A stretch of 64,000 nucleotides of DNA from NCBI RefSeq assembly GCF_002917925.1, contig NZ_PPFE01000002.1, positions 558,001 through 622,000 on the forward strand, in the 5' to 3' direction. Both the position numbers and the translations under genes were made by a program. Positions 26,828 through 34,877 of the stretch are shown in pieces. The notes below the pieces were generated by a model, which was not told the origin of the DNA, did not search any database, and saw nothing but the letters and a program-made list of their open reading frames with translations. This DNA is from Roseovarius confluentis. Its GTDB lineage: Bacteria; Pseudomonadota; Alphaproteobacteria; Rhodobacterales; Rhodobacteraceae. The first letter of the stretch is position 1. Each line of letters begins with the position of its first letter.

Positions 26828-27277
26828 ATGCAGGACCATGTCAGCGAGATAATTGCGATGCAGCCCGGCCAGCTTTTGGCGCGGGGCGTGTGTCGGCATC
26901 TGCTGGGCTACGATTTCGCAACGGTGGAGGAATTTTCGCCCGAGCGGGGCAAGCGCGTGGACGTGATGGCGCTTGGACCCAAGGGCGAGATCTGGGTGGT
27001 GGAGTGCAAGTCGAGCCGTGCGGATTTCACGTCGGATCTCAAGTGGGATGGCTATCTTGAATGGTGCGACCGGTATTTCTGGGCGGTGGACGAGGCGTTT
27101 CCGACCGATCTGTTGCCCGAGGGCACGGGACTGATCATCGCGGATGCTTATGACGCGCAGATCATCCGGATGGCGCCGGAGCACAAGCTGGCCGGCGCGC
27201 GGCGCACGGCGCTGACGCGACGCTTCGCGCGGCAGGCGGCGCTGCGGTTGCAGGGCGCGCGCGACCCGGGGCTTTGA
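26828..27277 (+). CDS. mmcB: MmcB family DNA repair protein
   Basis: The 149-residue protein shows a PD-(D/E)xK-like core: GKRVDVMAL, then EIWVVECKSSRADF, with Asp and Glu-x-Lys in the expected order, and the conserved WDGYLEWCDRYFWAV. MmcB was described in Caulobacter as a LexA-controlled protein of DNA repair that may act on damaged DNA or direct it to ImuB/DnaE2-type repair. The perfect LexA box immediately upstream supports this assignment and points to SOS induction. An internal ATG at 26858 is a possible later start. Confidence 0.88.
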   Translation: MQDHVSEIIAMQPGQLLARGVCRHLLGYDFATVEEFSPERGKRVDVMALGPKGEIWVVECKSSRADFTSDLKWDGYLEWCDRYFWAVDEAFPTDLLPEGTGLIIADAYDAQIIRMAPEHKLAGARRTALTRRFARQAALRLQGARDPGL

Positions 27278-27282
27278 AGGGG

Positions 27283-27351
27283 CCGTTTTCTTGCAAAGAA
27301 AACGGAATAGAAAATGGGTATTTTCTATTCCAAAATTTTCGCAAATTTTGG
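27283..27351. repeat. Three stacked AT-rich hairpins between convergent genes
   Basis: Three near-contiguous perfect inverted repeats: CCGTTTTCTT/AAGAAAACGG (27283-27305), a 12-bp-arm repeat GGAATAGAAAAT with its complement (27304-27331), and CCAAAATTT/AAATTTTGG (27330-27351). Arms end in T- and A-runs in both directions. The block lies between the convergent mmcB and the gene at 27362, so it probably acts as a two-way terminator. Confidence 0.75.
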
Positions 27352-27361
27352 GTGCGCGCGG

Positions 27362-27547
27362 CTAGCGTTTCGCTTCGGCGGCCTTGGCGGCGGCGAGGAT
27401 TTCCTCGGCGATTTCGCGGGCCTCGTCGGGCTCGAAATCCATCGGGATTTCGGTGGGGCCTGTCATGATGAACAGGCGGACCATGCCCTGGTCGGTGGGG
27501 CCGATTTGAAGATTCGCCTCGATGTCGCGTTCGTCGTTGATGCCCAT
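27362..27547 (-). CDS. Small conserved protein, 61 aa (possibly DUF6324)
   Basis: The 61-residue acidic protein starts MGINDERDIEANLQIGPTD and ends in an Ala/Glu/Lys-rich helix after the conserved-looking FEPDEAREIAEEIL. I associate this pattern with a small Rhodobacterales family that I think is catalogued as DUF6324, but I cannot confirm the number. It is soluble with no signal peptide. GGAGGC precedes the ATG. The gene stands alone, bounded downstream by the triple hairpin. Function unknown. Confidence 0.65.
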   Translation of the reverse strand: MGINDERDIEANLQIGPTDQGMVRLFIMTGPTEIPMDFEPDEAREIAEEILAAAKAAEAKR

Positions 27548-27725
27548 GGCGGCCTCCTATAGCGATTCCGGGTCAGTCTGAAAAATGCATCGCTATTTTG
27601 CGTTCGCAGAGACAGCGAAATGCGATTCAGTGTTTCCCGGAAACGCTTGAATATTCGCGATGGCCTAGCGCCTTGGCCGCGCGAAGGCAAGCGGGTTGGA
27701 ATGGGCGAGATCGTGTCGAAGAGGC

Positions 27726-27753
27726 TTGCAATCGCGGGCCGGGAAAGTTAAAT
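27726..27753 (+). promoter_or_regulatory. Promoter of tRNA-His
   Basis: TTGCAA (27726-27731) and TTAAAT (27748-27753) are 16 nt apart and end 9 nt before the tRNA, as expected for a stable-RNA promoter. Confidence 0.5.
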
Positions 27754-27762
27754 CCGTGCCGC

Positions 27763-27839
27763 GTGCCGCCTTAGCTCAGTTGGTTAGAGCGCCTGATTGT
27801 GGATCAGGAGGTCCCCCGTTCGAGCCGGGGAGGTGGTAC
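27763..27839 (+). tRNA. tRNA-His (anticodon GTG)
   Basis: The cloverleaf is complete: acceptor TGCCGCC/GGTGGTA, D-arm with AGCTCAGTTGGTTAGAGC, anticodon stem CCTGA around TTGTGGA (anticodon GTG) and T-arm CCCCG-TTCGAGC-CGGGG. The extra G at 27763 opposite C73 is the G-1:C73 pair that marks tRNA-His. The following bases make CCA by chance or by encoding. A short T-run (CCCTTTTTC) follows. Confidence 0.96.
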
Positions 27840-27874
27840 CATCTCCCTTTTTCGGACTGGTAATACCCGCGCGG

Positions 27875-28183
27875 CTAGTCCGTCGTGACCTCGATGGTCT
27901 GGCGCAACTCGCCCGTGGTCTCGTCGAAAATCAGGATCGTGTCGGCTTCGGTCACAACGGCGTACCAGCCATTGGCGCGGGTGAAGGCGGTGGGCGTCGT
28001 GCCGTCGGGCAGAGTGATCACCTTGGGCAGGGCCGGGTCGGAGGCACCGGAGAACTTGGTGACAAAGAGCGCGACGATCACTAGAAACCCGAGAATCATC
28101 ACGCCCGTCAGGACGGTCACGAGGGTGCGCAGGTAGCGCACCATTTTGGGGTCCAGCGACGGCGGCTGAGGAGTGTCGTTCAT
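27875..28183 (-). CDS. Small single-TM protein, 102 aa (possibly DUF6476)
   Basis: One hydrophobic helix (about 19-43, LVTVLTGVMILGFLVIVALF) is followed by a small beta-rich domain with ITLPDGTTPTAFTRANGW and ILIFDETTGELRQTIEV, which would lie in the periplasm. This resembles a small Rhodobacterales family that I recall as DUF6476. The function is unknown. Its start codon overlaps that of the divergent pseudouridine synthase gene: both use the same CATG (28181-28184). Confidence 0.7.
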   Translation of the reverse strand: MNDTPQPPSLDPKMVRYLRTLVTVLTGVMILGFLVIVALFVTKFSGASDPALPKVITLPDGTTPTAFTRANGWYAVVTEADTILIFDETTGELRQTIEVTTD

Positions 28184-29225
28184 GGGCGCAGCCCCCTTGC
28201 AAACCAGTGTCACCGTGCGGATCGGGGCCGATCCGCCGCCGCGCCTTGATAAGGCGTTGGCGCGCGATGTGCCAGAGGCAGCGTCGCTGTCGCGTACGCG
28301 GCTGGCAAGGCTGATCGCCGAGGGCGCGGTGCGGGTGGGCGGTGCGGTTGTGGCGGACCCCAAGGCGAAGGTGGCCGAGGGAGATATCGTCGAGATCAGC
28401 GTGCCCGTCGCGGTTGAGGTGGACGTCGTGGCGCAGGAGATCGCGCTGGACGTGGTGTTCGAGGATGACGATTTGATCGTGATCAACAAACCTGCGGGGA
28501 TGGTGGTGCATCCGGCGCCGGGCAGCCCGGACGGAACGCTGGTGAACGCGCTGTTGCACCATTTCGGCGGCACGCTGTCGGGCGTGGGGGGCGAGAAACG
28601 GCCCGGCATCGTGCACCGGATCGACAAGGACACGAGCGGCCTGCTGGTGGTGGCGAAGTCCGATCGGGCGCATCACGGTCTGGCCGCGCAATTCGAGGCG
28701 CATAGCGTGGAACGCAAGTACCTGGCGGTGGTCCACGGGGTGCCGGATGCCGCCGATCCGCGGCTGCGCGGCGTGCGCGGGGCCAGTTTCGAGTCGGGCA
28801 ACATCCTGAAACTGACGACGCAGCTGGCGCGGCACAAGACCGACCGGCAACGGCAGGCGGTGTTGTTCGAGGGTGGGCGGCACGCGGTGACGCGGGCGCG
28901 CGTTGTCACCCCGTTCGGCGCTCCGCCGCAGGTGGCGCTGATCGAGTGCTGGCTGGAGACGGGGCGTACGCACCAGATCCGGGTGCATATGGCGCATGCG
29001 GGGCATGGTCTGATCGGCGACCCGGTATATGGCGGCCGGCGCAAGCTGAACGCGCGGGCGCTGTCGCCGGGCGCGCTGGAAGCCGCGCAGGTGTTCCCGC
29101 GACAGGCGTTGCATGCGGCGCTGCTGGGGTTCGAGCATCCGGGTACGGGGGAGATGCTGCGCTTTGAAGCGGCGCTGCCGGGGGACATGGCCAACCTGCT
29201 CCAGGAACTGGGCGCGCCGGCCTGA
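28182..29225 (+). CDS. RluA-family 23S rRNA pseudouridine synthase (RluD-like)
   Basis: The 347-residue enzyme has an N-terminal S4 RNA-binding domain (RLDKALARDV to EISVP, about 21-74) and the RluA catalytic domain with HRIDKDTSGLL, whose Asp148 should be the catalytic residue. RluD-type enzymes modify helix 69 of 23S rRNA; RluC-type enzymes have other targets, and the exact site cannot be read here. The ATG at 28182 has GAGGAG 8 nt upstream; a GTG at 28173 is the alternative. It diverges from the small membrane gene with overlapping start codons and precedes rpoH. Confidence 0.9.
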   Translation: MGAAPLQTSVTVRIGADPPPRLDKALARDVPEAASLSRTRLARLIAEGAVRVGGAVVADPKAKVAEGDIVEISVPVAVEVDVVAQEIALDVVFEDDDLIVINKPAGMVVHPAPGSPDGTLVNALLHHFGGTLSGVGGEKRPGIVHRIDKDTSGLLVVAKSDRAHHGLAAQFEAHSVERKYLAVVHGVPDAADPRLRGVRGASFESGNILKLTTQLARHKTDRQRQAVLFEGGRHAVTRARVVTPFGAPPQVALIECWLETGRTHQIRVHMAHAGHGLIGDPVYGGRRKLNARALSPGALEAAQVFPRQALHAALLGFEHPGTGEMLRFEAALPGDMANLLQELGAPA

Positions 29226-29327
29226 CGTTAATATGACAGCACAGCACGTGTGCGTGAGCAAACGTCACATCACTGGAAAACCGGGCCGGTTTGATTCATA
29301 CATAATTAAACCATTCGGTTCACCTGT

Positions 29328-29356
29328 CTTGAATCCGGGCTGATGGCTGCCCATAT
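29328..29356 (+). promoter_or_regulatory. Sigma-32-like promoter of rpoH
   Basis: CTTGAA (29328-29333), 16-nt spacer, CCCATAT (29350-29356). This fits the heat-shock consensus CTTGAAA/CCCATNT and lies 37 nt before the rpoH start codon, so RpoH may promote its own gene. Confidence 0.55.
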
Positions 29357-29392
29357 GGATGTTAAGACGATAAACATTGGAGGGTCACAGGG

Positions 29393-30289
29393 TTGAGCAA
29401 TTATGCAAATCTTCCTGCGCCATCGCCCGAAGCCGGGCTGAACCGGTATTTGCAGGAAATCCGGAAATTTCCGCTTTTGGAGCCGGAAGAGGAATACATG
29501 CTGGCCAAGCGCTGGGTCGAGGAACAGGACACCGATGCCGCGCACCAGATGGTCACCAGCCACCTGCGCCTGGCGGCGAAGATCGCCATGGGCTATCGTG
29601 GCTACGGCCTGCCGCAAGCCGAGGTGATCTCGGAGGCGAATGTGGGCCTGATGCAGGCGGTCAAGCGCTTTGACCCCGAGAAAGGCTTTCGCCTGGCCAC
29701 ATATGCGATGTGGTGGATCCGGGCCAGCATCCAGGAGTACATCCTGCGCAGCTGGTCGATGGTCAAGCTGGGCACGACAAGCGGGCAGAAGAAGCTGTTC
29801 TTCAACCTGCGCAAGGCCAAGGCCCGGATCGGTGCGCTGGAGGACGGAGACCTGCATCCCGACAAGGTGAAGCAGATCGCGACCGACCTGGGTGTGACCG
29901 AGGACGAGGTGATCAGCATGAACCGCCGGATGTCCGGGGGCGACGCGTCGCTGAACGCCACCGTCGGTACCGAGGGCGAAGGCACGATGCAGTGGCAGGA
30001 CTGGCTGGAGGACGAGGATGCCGACCAGGCCGGTGACTACGAGAAGCGCGACGAACTGGAGGCGCGGCGCGAACTGCTGGCAGAGGCGATGGACGTGCTG
30101 AACGACCGCGAGAAGGATATCCTGACGCAACGGCGGCTGAACGAGAAGGCCGTGACGCTGGAGGATCTGAGCGGGCAGTACGATGTCAGCCGCGAGCGGA
30201 TCCGCCAGATCGAGGTGCGGGCGTTCGAGAAACTGCAGAAGCGCATGCGCAGCCTTGCCGCCGAGAAAGGGATGATGGCCACGGCCTGA
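29393..30289 (+). CDS. rpoH: RNA polymerase sigma-32 (heat-shock) factor
   Basis: RpoH (298 residues) directs RNA polymerase to heat-shock and stress promoters. It shows region 2 (LRLAAKIAMGYRGYGLP, then FDPEKGFRLATYAMWWI), the RpoH box QKKLFFNLR at 132-140, which is diagnostic for sigma-32, and region 4 with VSRERIRQIEVRAFEKL. The start codon is TTG, with GGAGGG about 7 nt upstream; the N-terminus MSNYANLPAPSPE fits the family. Alphaproteobacteria often carry two rpoH genes, and only this one is in the window. Confidence 0.95.
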   Translation: MSNYANLPAPSPEAGLNRYLQEIRKFPLLEPEEEYMLAKRWVEEQDTDAAHQMVTSHLRLAAKIAMGYRGYGLPQAEVISEANVGLMQAVKRFDPEKGFRLATYAMWWIRASIQEYILRSWSMVKLGTTSGQKKLFFNLRKAKARIGALEDGDLHPDKVKQIATDLGVTEDEVISMNRRMSGGDASLNATVGTEGEGTMQWQDWLEDEDADQAGDYEKRDELEARRELLAEAMDVLNDREKDILTQRRLNEKAVTLEDLSGQYDVSRERIRQIEVRAFEKLQKRMRSLAAEKGMMATA

Positions 30290-30321
30290 TTTTGCGACAC
30301 ATCGGTACGGTCACGAAAATT

Positions 30322-30356
30322 GGCCCCTTCCGCATGGCGGAGGGGGCCTTATTGTT
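30322..30356 (+). terminator. Terminator of rpoH
   Basis: A 12-bp stem with one G-T pair (GGCCCCTTCCGC, loop ATG, GCGGAGGGGGCC) is followed by TTATTGTTT, 33 nt after the rpoH stop codon. Confidence 0.8.
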
Positions 30357-30388
30357 TCCGGTGAGTCGGAAACGAAAGGGGACGTCCG

Positions 30389-31414
30389 TTGCGTACGCTG
30401 TCGATACTTTGTGTGACCGTGCTGGCCGCCTGTGCGCCGCGCCCTGCCGCGGAATACGCACCGACGGTGCCCGAGGCGCATCTCCAGACGCTCTATGTGG
30501 CCACGCAAAAGGCGCTGGACCATACCGGGTGGACCTTTGGCGCGAAACGCACGGGCCAGATGCGCTATTTCCGGGCCGATATCTCGATCCCGCCGACGCA
30601 TCGGCCGGGCCATGTGGAATGGCCCGAGGGACCGCCGGATGCTGCGACGGATTTCGTGGTGGCGGCGACGGATGTCTACCCGTCCGGCGCGGCCTTTGTC
30701 GGGGATGTGAAGGCAGCGCGCCCGGGGCGGGAAACCCAGGTTTTCGTGCATGGCTACAACGTGACGCTTTCCGATGGTCTGTACCGGCTGGCGCAGATGC
30801 GCGAGGATTTCGAGGTGGCCGAGCCGTCGGTGCTGTTCGCCTGGGCCTCGGCCGGGGACCCGCGGGGGTATGTCTATGACCGTGACAGCGTGCTTTATGC
30901 CCGGGACGACCTGGAAGACCTGCTGGCCCGGCTGACCAGCGGGCCGGGGGACCGGGTGACATTGCTGGCGCATTCCATGGGCGCGCACCTGGTGATGGAG
31001 GTGATGCGGCAGGCGGCGCTGAAGGGGGACCGGCGTCTGCTGGACCGGATCAGCGGCGTGGTGCTGATGTCGCCGGATATCGACCCGGATATCTTTCGCA
31101 GGCAGGCAGAGGCGATCGGGGAGTTGCCACAGCCGTTCCTGATTTTCGTGACGCAGCAGGACCGGGCGCTGAGCCTTGCCAGCCTGATAACCGGGCGCAA
31201 GAAGCGGCTGGGCGTGATCGACGGGCCGGAGGCGGTGGCGGGCCTGCCGGTCAAGGTGATCGACTTTACCGCGCTGGCGGATGGCGAGGGGCTGGACCAC
31301 GCGGTGGCGATCACCTCGCCTTCGGCGATTTCGGTGCTGAACGGGATGCTGGAGCAGGCATCCTTGGGCCGGGCCTCATTCGAGGACTACATGGTGCTGA
31401 CCGCGCAACCGTGA
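30389..31414 (+). CDS. Lipoprotein-like alpha/beta hydrolase (DUF900 type)
   Basis: The 341-residue product begins with a lipoprotein signal (MRTLSILCVTVLAAC, lipobox Cys15), so it should be lipid-anchored in the envelope. The hydrolase domain has VFVHGYNVT near residue 118, with the oxyanion-type HGYN of DUF900 proteins, and the nucleophile elbow LLAHSMGAHL with Ser near 191. The final GLDHAVAI could supply the catalytic His. The substrate is unknown. The start codon is TTG, preceded by AAAGGGGA. It is separated from rpoH by a terminator. Confidence 0.75.
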   Translation: MRTLSILCVTVLAACAPRPAAEYAPTVPEAHLQTLYVATQKALDHTGWTFGAKRTGQMRYFRADISIPPTHRPGHVEWPEGPPDAATDFVVAATDVYPSGAAFVGDVKAARPGRETQVFVHGYNVTLSDGLYRLAQMREDFEVAEPSVLFAWASAGDPRGYVYDRDSVLYARDDLEDLLARLTSGPGDRVTLLAHSMGAHLVMEVMRQAALKGDRRLLDRISGVVLMSPDIDPDIFRRQAEAIGELPQPFLIFVTQQDRALSLASLITGRKKRLGVIDGPEAVAGLPVKVIDFTALADGEGLDHAVAITSPSAISVLNGMLEQASLGRASFEDYMVLTAQP

Positions 31415-31462
31415 CACGGAGCCTGCGGCATCCTATATTTGCCGTTCAGGAGGATTTTAACC

Positions 31463-31732
31463 ATGGCCGGTGGATGGGCGCGCGACGGCGCGGTGAGTGA
31501 ACAGATCGAAGCCTCGATCGAGGATGAGTTGGCGCGGATGAAGGCCGCGAAACGCCCCGTGGGCGAGAGCCTGACGCATTGTGCCGAATGCGAGGAAGAG
31601 ATCCCGCAGGCGCGGCGCGAGGCGTTGCCGGGCGTGAAGCTGTGCATCGATTGTAGCCAGGAGCGCGACGGCGCGCAGCAGGCGCGGGGCGGGATCAATC
31701 GGCGCGGCTCGAAAGACAGTCAGCTCAAGTAG
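31463..31732 (+). CDS. DksA/TraR-type zinc-finger protein (YbiI-like)
   Basis: The 89-residue protein has a C4 zinc finger (CAEC near residue 41 and CIDC near residue 62) preceded by a short acidic helix. This fits small DksA/TraR family members such as YbiI, rather than full-length DksA of about 150 residues with a coiled coil. Such short forms may bind the secondary channel of RNA polymerase, but this is inferred. AGGAGG precedes the ATG at 31463. The C-terminal end is basic and probably disordered. Confidence 0.8.
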   Translation: MAGGWARDGAVSEQIEASIEDELARMKAAKRPVGESLTHCAECEEEIPQARREALPGVKLCIDCSQERDGAQQARGGINRRGSKDSQLK

Positions 31733-31744
31733 TCGGGTGTTGCT

Positions 31745-31815
31745 GGGGGCTCTGCCCCCCACGGCGAAACCGCGTTTCACCGCTCCCCCCGGGATATTTT
31801 TGGCCAGAAGAAGAG
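31745..31815. repeat. Intergenic repeat-like block with GGGGGC/GCCCCC hairpin
   Basis: GGGGGC, loop TCT, GCCCCC (31745-31759) begins the block; CCCGGGATATTTTTGGCCAGAAGAAG ends it, written here in two parts as CCCGGGATATTTT and TGGCCAGAAGAAG. I remember very similar sequence between many Rhodobacterales genes. The T-run after the GC-rich segment suggests a terminator for the gene at 31463. Confidence 0.5.
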
Positions 31816-31821
31816 GTGCGC

Positions 31822-32007
31822 TCAGCGCCTTGGTGCGCGGCCGGTGAGGCGGCGCCAGAGAGGGGTCACGTCGAGCGCGGCCACGGCGACGCCGAGGGGG
31901 ATCATCCAGAAGCCCAGCACCGGCAGGAAGCCGAAGATCCCGCCGATGATGAGCAGGATGCCCAGCACCAGCCGCAGCCCCGGGGGCACGCGCGACCGGA
32001 TGCGCAC
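31822..32007 (-). CDS. Small membrane protein, 61 aa
   Basis: The protein is mostly two hydrophobic segments (about 10-28 and 31-46: LRLVLGILLIIGGIFGFLPV and LGFWMIPLGVAVAAL) flanked by Arg-rich ends. This pattern is common in small Rhodobacterales inner-membrane proteins of unknown function. The only usual start in the frame is GTG at 32007. The frame is also the pepF frame, open back to the pepF TAG with a coding-like HSLRNRLKRALVRIRS leading in, so the true start may be further upstream or translation may be linked to pepF. Confidence 0.6.
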   Translation of the reverse strand: MRIRSRVPPGLRLVLGILLIIGGIFGFLPVLGFWMIPLGVAVAALDVTPLWRRLTGRAPRR

Positions 32008-32064
32008 GAGGGCGCGTTTCAGGCGGTTGCGCAGGCTGTGGGGGCCGCGGGGACGGGGCAGGGT

Positions 32065-33885
32065 CTAGTCCTCCATCGCCTCCAGCTGGTCGATGAAGCC
32101 GGAGATCATCGACAGGCCCTTGTCCCAGAAGGCGGGGTCCGAGGCGTCGAGGCCGAAGGGGGCCAGAAGCTCCTTGTGGTGCATCGAGCCGCCCGCCTTG
32201 AGCATGTCGAAATACTTGTCCTGGAAGCCGTCGGGGTTTTCCTCGTAGACCGCGTAGAGCGCATTCACCAGACCGTCGCCGAAGGCGTAGGCATAGACGT
32301 AGAAGGGCGAGTGGACGAAGTGGGGGATATAGGCCCAGAAGGTTTCGTAGCCCTCCATGAAGTCGAAGGCGGGGCCGAGAGATTCGCCCTGCACGGACAT
32401 CCAGAGGGCGCCGATGTCCTCGGACGTCAGCTCGCCGCCGCGGCGGGCATCGTGCAGTTTGCATTCGAAATCGTAGAAGGCGATCTGGCGGACAACCGTG
32501 TTGATCATGTCCTCGACCTTGCCGGCGAGCAGGACCTTGCGTTCGGCGTTGTCCTTGGCCGCATCCAGCAGTTTGCGGAAGGTCAGCATCTCGCCGAAGA
32601 CCGAGGCGGTTTCGGCAAGGGTGAGGGGGGTGGAGGAGAGAAGTTCGCCCTGTTCGGCGGCCAGTACCTGGTGCACGCCGTGACCGAGTTCATGCGCGAG
32701 GGTCATGACGTCGCGCGGTTTGCCGAGGTAGTTCAGCATGACGTAGGGGTGCACGTCCGTAACGGTGGGGTGGGCAAAGGCGCCGGGGGCCTTGCCGGGC
32801 TTGACGGCGGCGTCGATCCAGCCCTTGTCGAAGAAGGGCTCGGCCAGGTCGCCCATGCGCGGGTCGAAATCGGAATAGGCGTCCATCACCATGCCGCGGG
32901 CGGTCGGCCAGTCGATCTTGCGCGGCGCTTCCATCGGCAGGGGGGCGTTGCGGTCCCAGACCTGCATCCGGTCGAGGCCGAGCCATTTGCGTTTCAATTC
33001 GTAGTAGCGGTGGCTGAGCTTGGGGTAGGCGTCGACCACGGCGTTGCGCAGGGCCTCGACCACCTCGGCCTCGACATCGTTGCTGAGGTGACGCGAGGTC
33101 TGGGCGGTGGGCATGCCGCGCCAGCGGTCGATGACCTCTTTCTCCTTGGCGGTGGTGTTGTGGACACGGGCGAAGGTGCGGATGTTGGCCTGGAAGGTGC
33201 GGGCAAGCTCGCGCGCAGCGGATTCGCGTTTTTCGCGGTCCTGTTCGGTGAGCAAGTTGAGGGTGGACTCAATGCCCAGTTCCTCGCCATCGACGTCGAA
33301 CGTGAGGCCCGCGATGGTTTCATCGAAGAGCCGTTCCCAGGCGTCACCCACGACGCCGAGGTCGTGCAGGAATTTCTCCAGCTCGTCGGAAAGCTGGTAG
33401 GGTTTCATCGCCTGGATGCGGCGGATGACGGGGGCGTAGCGGGCGAGATCGGCGTTCTCGGCATACATCGCTTTGAGCATGTCGGCGTCGAGCCGGTTTA
33501 GCTCGAGCGTGAAGAACACCAGCGGCGTGGTGTAATTGGTGATCTTCTCCTGGCAGTCGGAGAGGAACTTGGCCCGCTCGCCATCGGTGGTCTGCTGGTA
33601 ATAGCGCAGGCCGGAGAAGGACATGATGCGACCGGCGATGGAAGAGATCTTTTCGTTGCGTTGGATGCATTCGAGGAGGCCTGCAGCGTCGAGATCGGCC
33701 AGCTTGCCTTCGTAATCGGCAGCGAAGTCGGCGCAGGCCTGTTCCAGCCAGTCGAGATCACGCTTGAGTTCGGGCGCGTCCTGCCCGGTGTAGAGGTCGT
33801 CGAGGTTCCACTCCGGCAGGTCGCCCAGGTTGTCGGAGCCGGAGGCGGCGTTGACGTCGAAGGCGGGTTTGGGAAGCTGGAACAT
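32065..33885 (-). CDS. pepF: Oligoendopeptidase F (M3 family)
   Basis: This is a 606-residue cytoplasmic zinc peptidase that cuts short oligopeptides. The M3 motif HELGH is present in TLAHELGHGVHQ, with a further Glu about 25 residues on (TLAETASVFGE) as third ligand, as in PepF/thimet peptidases. Length and the C-terminal FMEGYETFWAYIPHF and YVYAYAFGDGL segments fit the family. I prefer the ATG at 33885, which follows CAGGAG, over the ATG 30 nt upstream. It is a single gene apart from the small membrane gene after it. Confidence 0.92.
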   Translation of the reverse strand: MFQLPKPAFDVNAASGSDNLGDLPEWNLDDLYTGQDAPELKRDLDWLEQACADFAADYEGKLADLDAAGLLECIQRNEKISSIAGRIMSFSGLRYYQQTTDGERAKFLSDCQEKITNYTTPLVFFTLELNRLDADMLKAMYAENADLARYAPVIRRIQAMKPYQLSDELEKFLHDLGVVGDAWERLFDETIAGLTFDVDGEELGIESTLNLLTEQDREKRESAARELARTFQANIRTFARVHNTTAKEKEVIDRWRGMPTAQTSRHLSNDVEAEVVEALRNAVVDAYPKLSHRYYELKRKWLGLDRMQVWDRNAPLPMEAPRKIDWPTARGMVMDAYSDFDPRMGDLAEPFFDKGWIDAAVKPGKAPGAFAHPTVTDVHPYVMLNYLGKPRDVMTLAHELGHGVHQVLAAEQGELLSSTPLTLAETASVFGEMLTFRKLLDAAKDNAERKVLLAGKVEDMINTVVRQIAFYDFECKLHDARRGGELTSEDIGALWMSVQGESLGPAFDFMEGYETFWAYIPHFVHSPFYVYAYAFGDGLVNALYAVYEENPDGFQDKYFDMLKAGGSMHHKELLAPFGLDASDPAFWDKGLSMISGFIDQLEAMED

Positions 33886-33990
33886 GCGGATCTCCTGAAA
33901 TGCGTGGCTGGCCAAGACATAGGGGTCGGGGCGGGCAGGCTCAAGCGGCGGATTGGACGCGGGGTCGATTGGCGAGAGTCGCGGCGCGCC

Positions 33991-34875
33991 TCAGATGGTG
34001 TCGGATCCCACAAGGGCACGGTGCAGGAGCAGGGCATTGGGCAAGAGCGGCGCGGTTACGCGGTGGTTCAGCCAGTAGCGGCGGGTGGTGGTCAGGGTGT
34101 CGTCGCCAACGGCGACCAACTGGCCGCTGCTGACGAGGGTGTCGAGCATCGGCACGCTGGCCAGGGCGATGCCATCCCCGGCCAGGGCGCGGCCGATGCT
34201 GTGGCCGTAGCTGCGGCAGGTTTGGACCGGGCGCGCGAAGAGGGGAGAGCCGGGCTTGCGGTCGTGCCATATGCGCCAGTTGATCCAGTCGGGCGCGAGG
34301 CGGGGATAGTCCAGCAGCGGCAGGTCGGGCCGGTCGGAAAACGTGGACGCGATGGCGGGCGCGGCGGCTGGAATGATCGTCTCGTCAAAAATCGGCGTGC
34401 CCGTCCAGCCAGTGGGCGGGGCCTCGCCGTAATGGATGGCGAGGTCGAGCGTGTCCGCGGTAAGGGTCGAGGGATCGTCGGCGGTCAGCACATTGACATT
34501 GCAGGCATCCGAGCTGGTGGCGAAGGCCTGGAGCCGGGGATAGAGCCAGAACATCGAGACCGCGCCGTTGGCCGCGATCCGGAGTGTGCCGGTGTCGGTG
34601 ACGCGCGCCGTATCGAGGGACGCCGTCAGGTAGTCGAGCGCGAGGCGCACGGGCTCTTCCAGTCGGTGGGCGGTGTCAGTGGGCACCGCGTGGCGCGCGC
34701 CGCGGTCGAAGAGCGGCGTGCCGAGCCAGTCCTCGAGCTGGCGGATGCGTTTGCTGACGGCTGCCTGGGAGACCATGAGCTCGGGGGCGGCGGCGGAGAA
34801 GCCGCCCCGTTTCATCACGGTGTTGAAGAAGATGAGACTTTCCAGAGGGGGAAGGTCTCGACGGTTCCGATTCAT
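33991..34875 (-). CDS. LysR-family regulator (GcvA-like)
   Basis: The 294-residue protein has a winged helix-turn-helix at about 10-70 (FFNTVMKRGGFSAAAPEL, then SQAAVSKRIRQLEDWLG) and a periplasmic-binding-like effector domain, as usual for LysR-type regulators. The arrangement is close to GcvA-type members. It is transcribed away from the DddP-like gene at 34971, with 95 nt between, the classic layout in which a LysR protein controls its divergent neighbour. The inducer is unknown; a substrate or product of that enzyme is the obvious guess. Confidence 0.88.
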   Translation of the reverse strand: MNRNRRDLPPLESLIFFNTVMKRGGFSAAAPELMVSQAAVSKRIRQLEDWLGTPLFDRGARHAVPTDTAHRLEEPVRLALDYLTASLDTARVTDTGTLRIAANGAVSMFWLYPRLQAFATSSDACNVNVLTADDPSTLTADTLDLAIHYGEAPPTGWTGTPIFDETIIPAAAPAIASTFSDRPDLPLLDYPRLAPDWINWRIWHDRKPGSPLFARPVQTCRSYGHSIGRALAGDGIALASVPMLDTLVSSGQLVAVGDDTLTTTRRYWLNHRVTAPLLPNALLLHRALVGSDTI

Positions 34876-34877
34876 TC

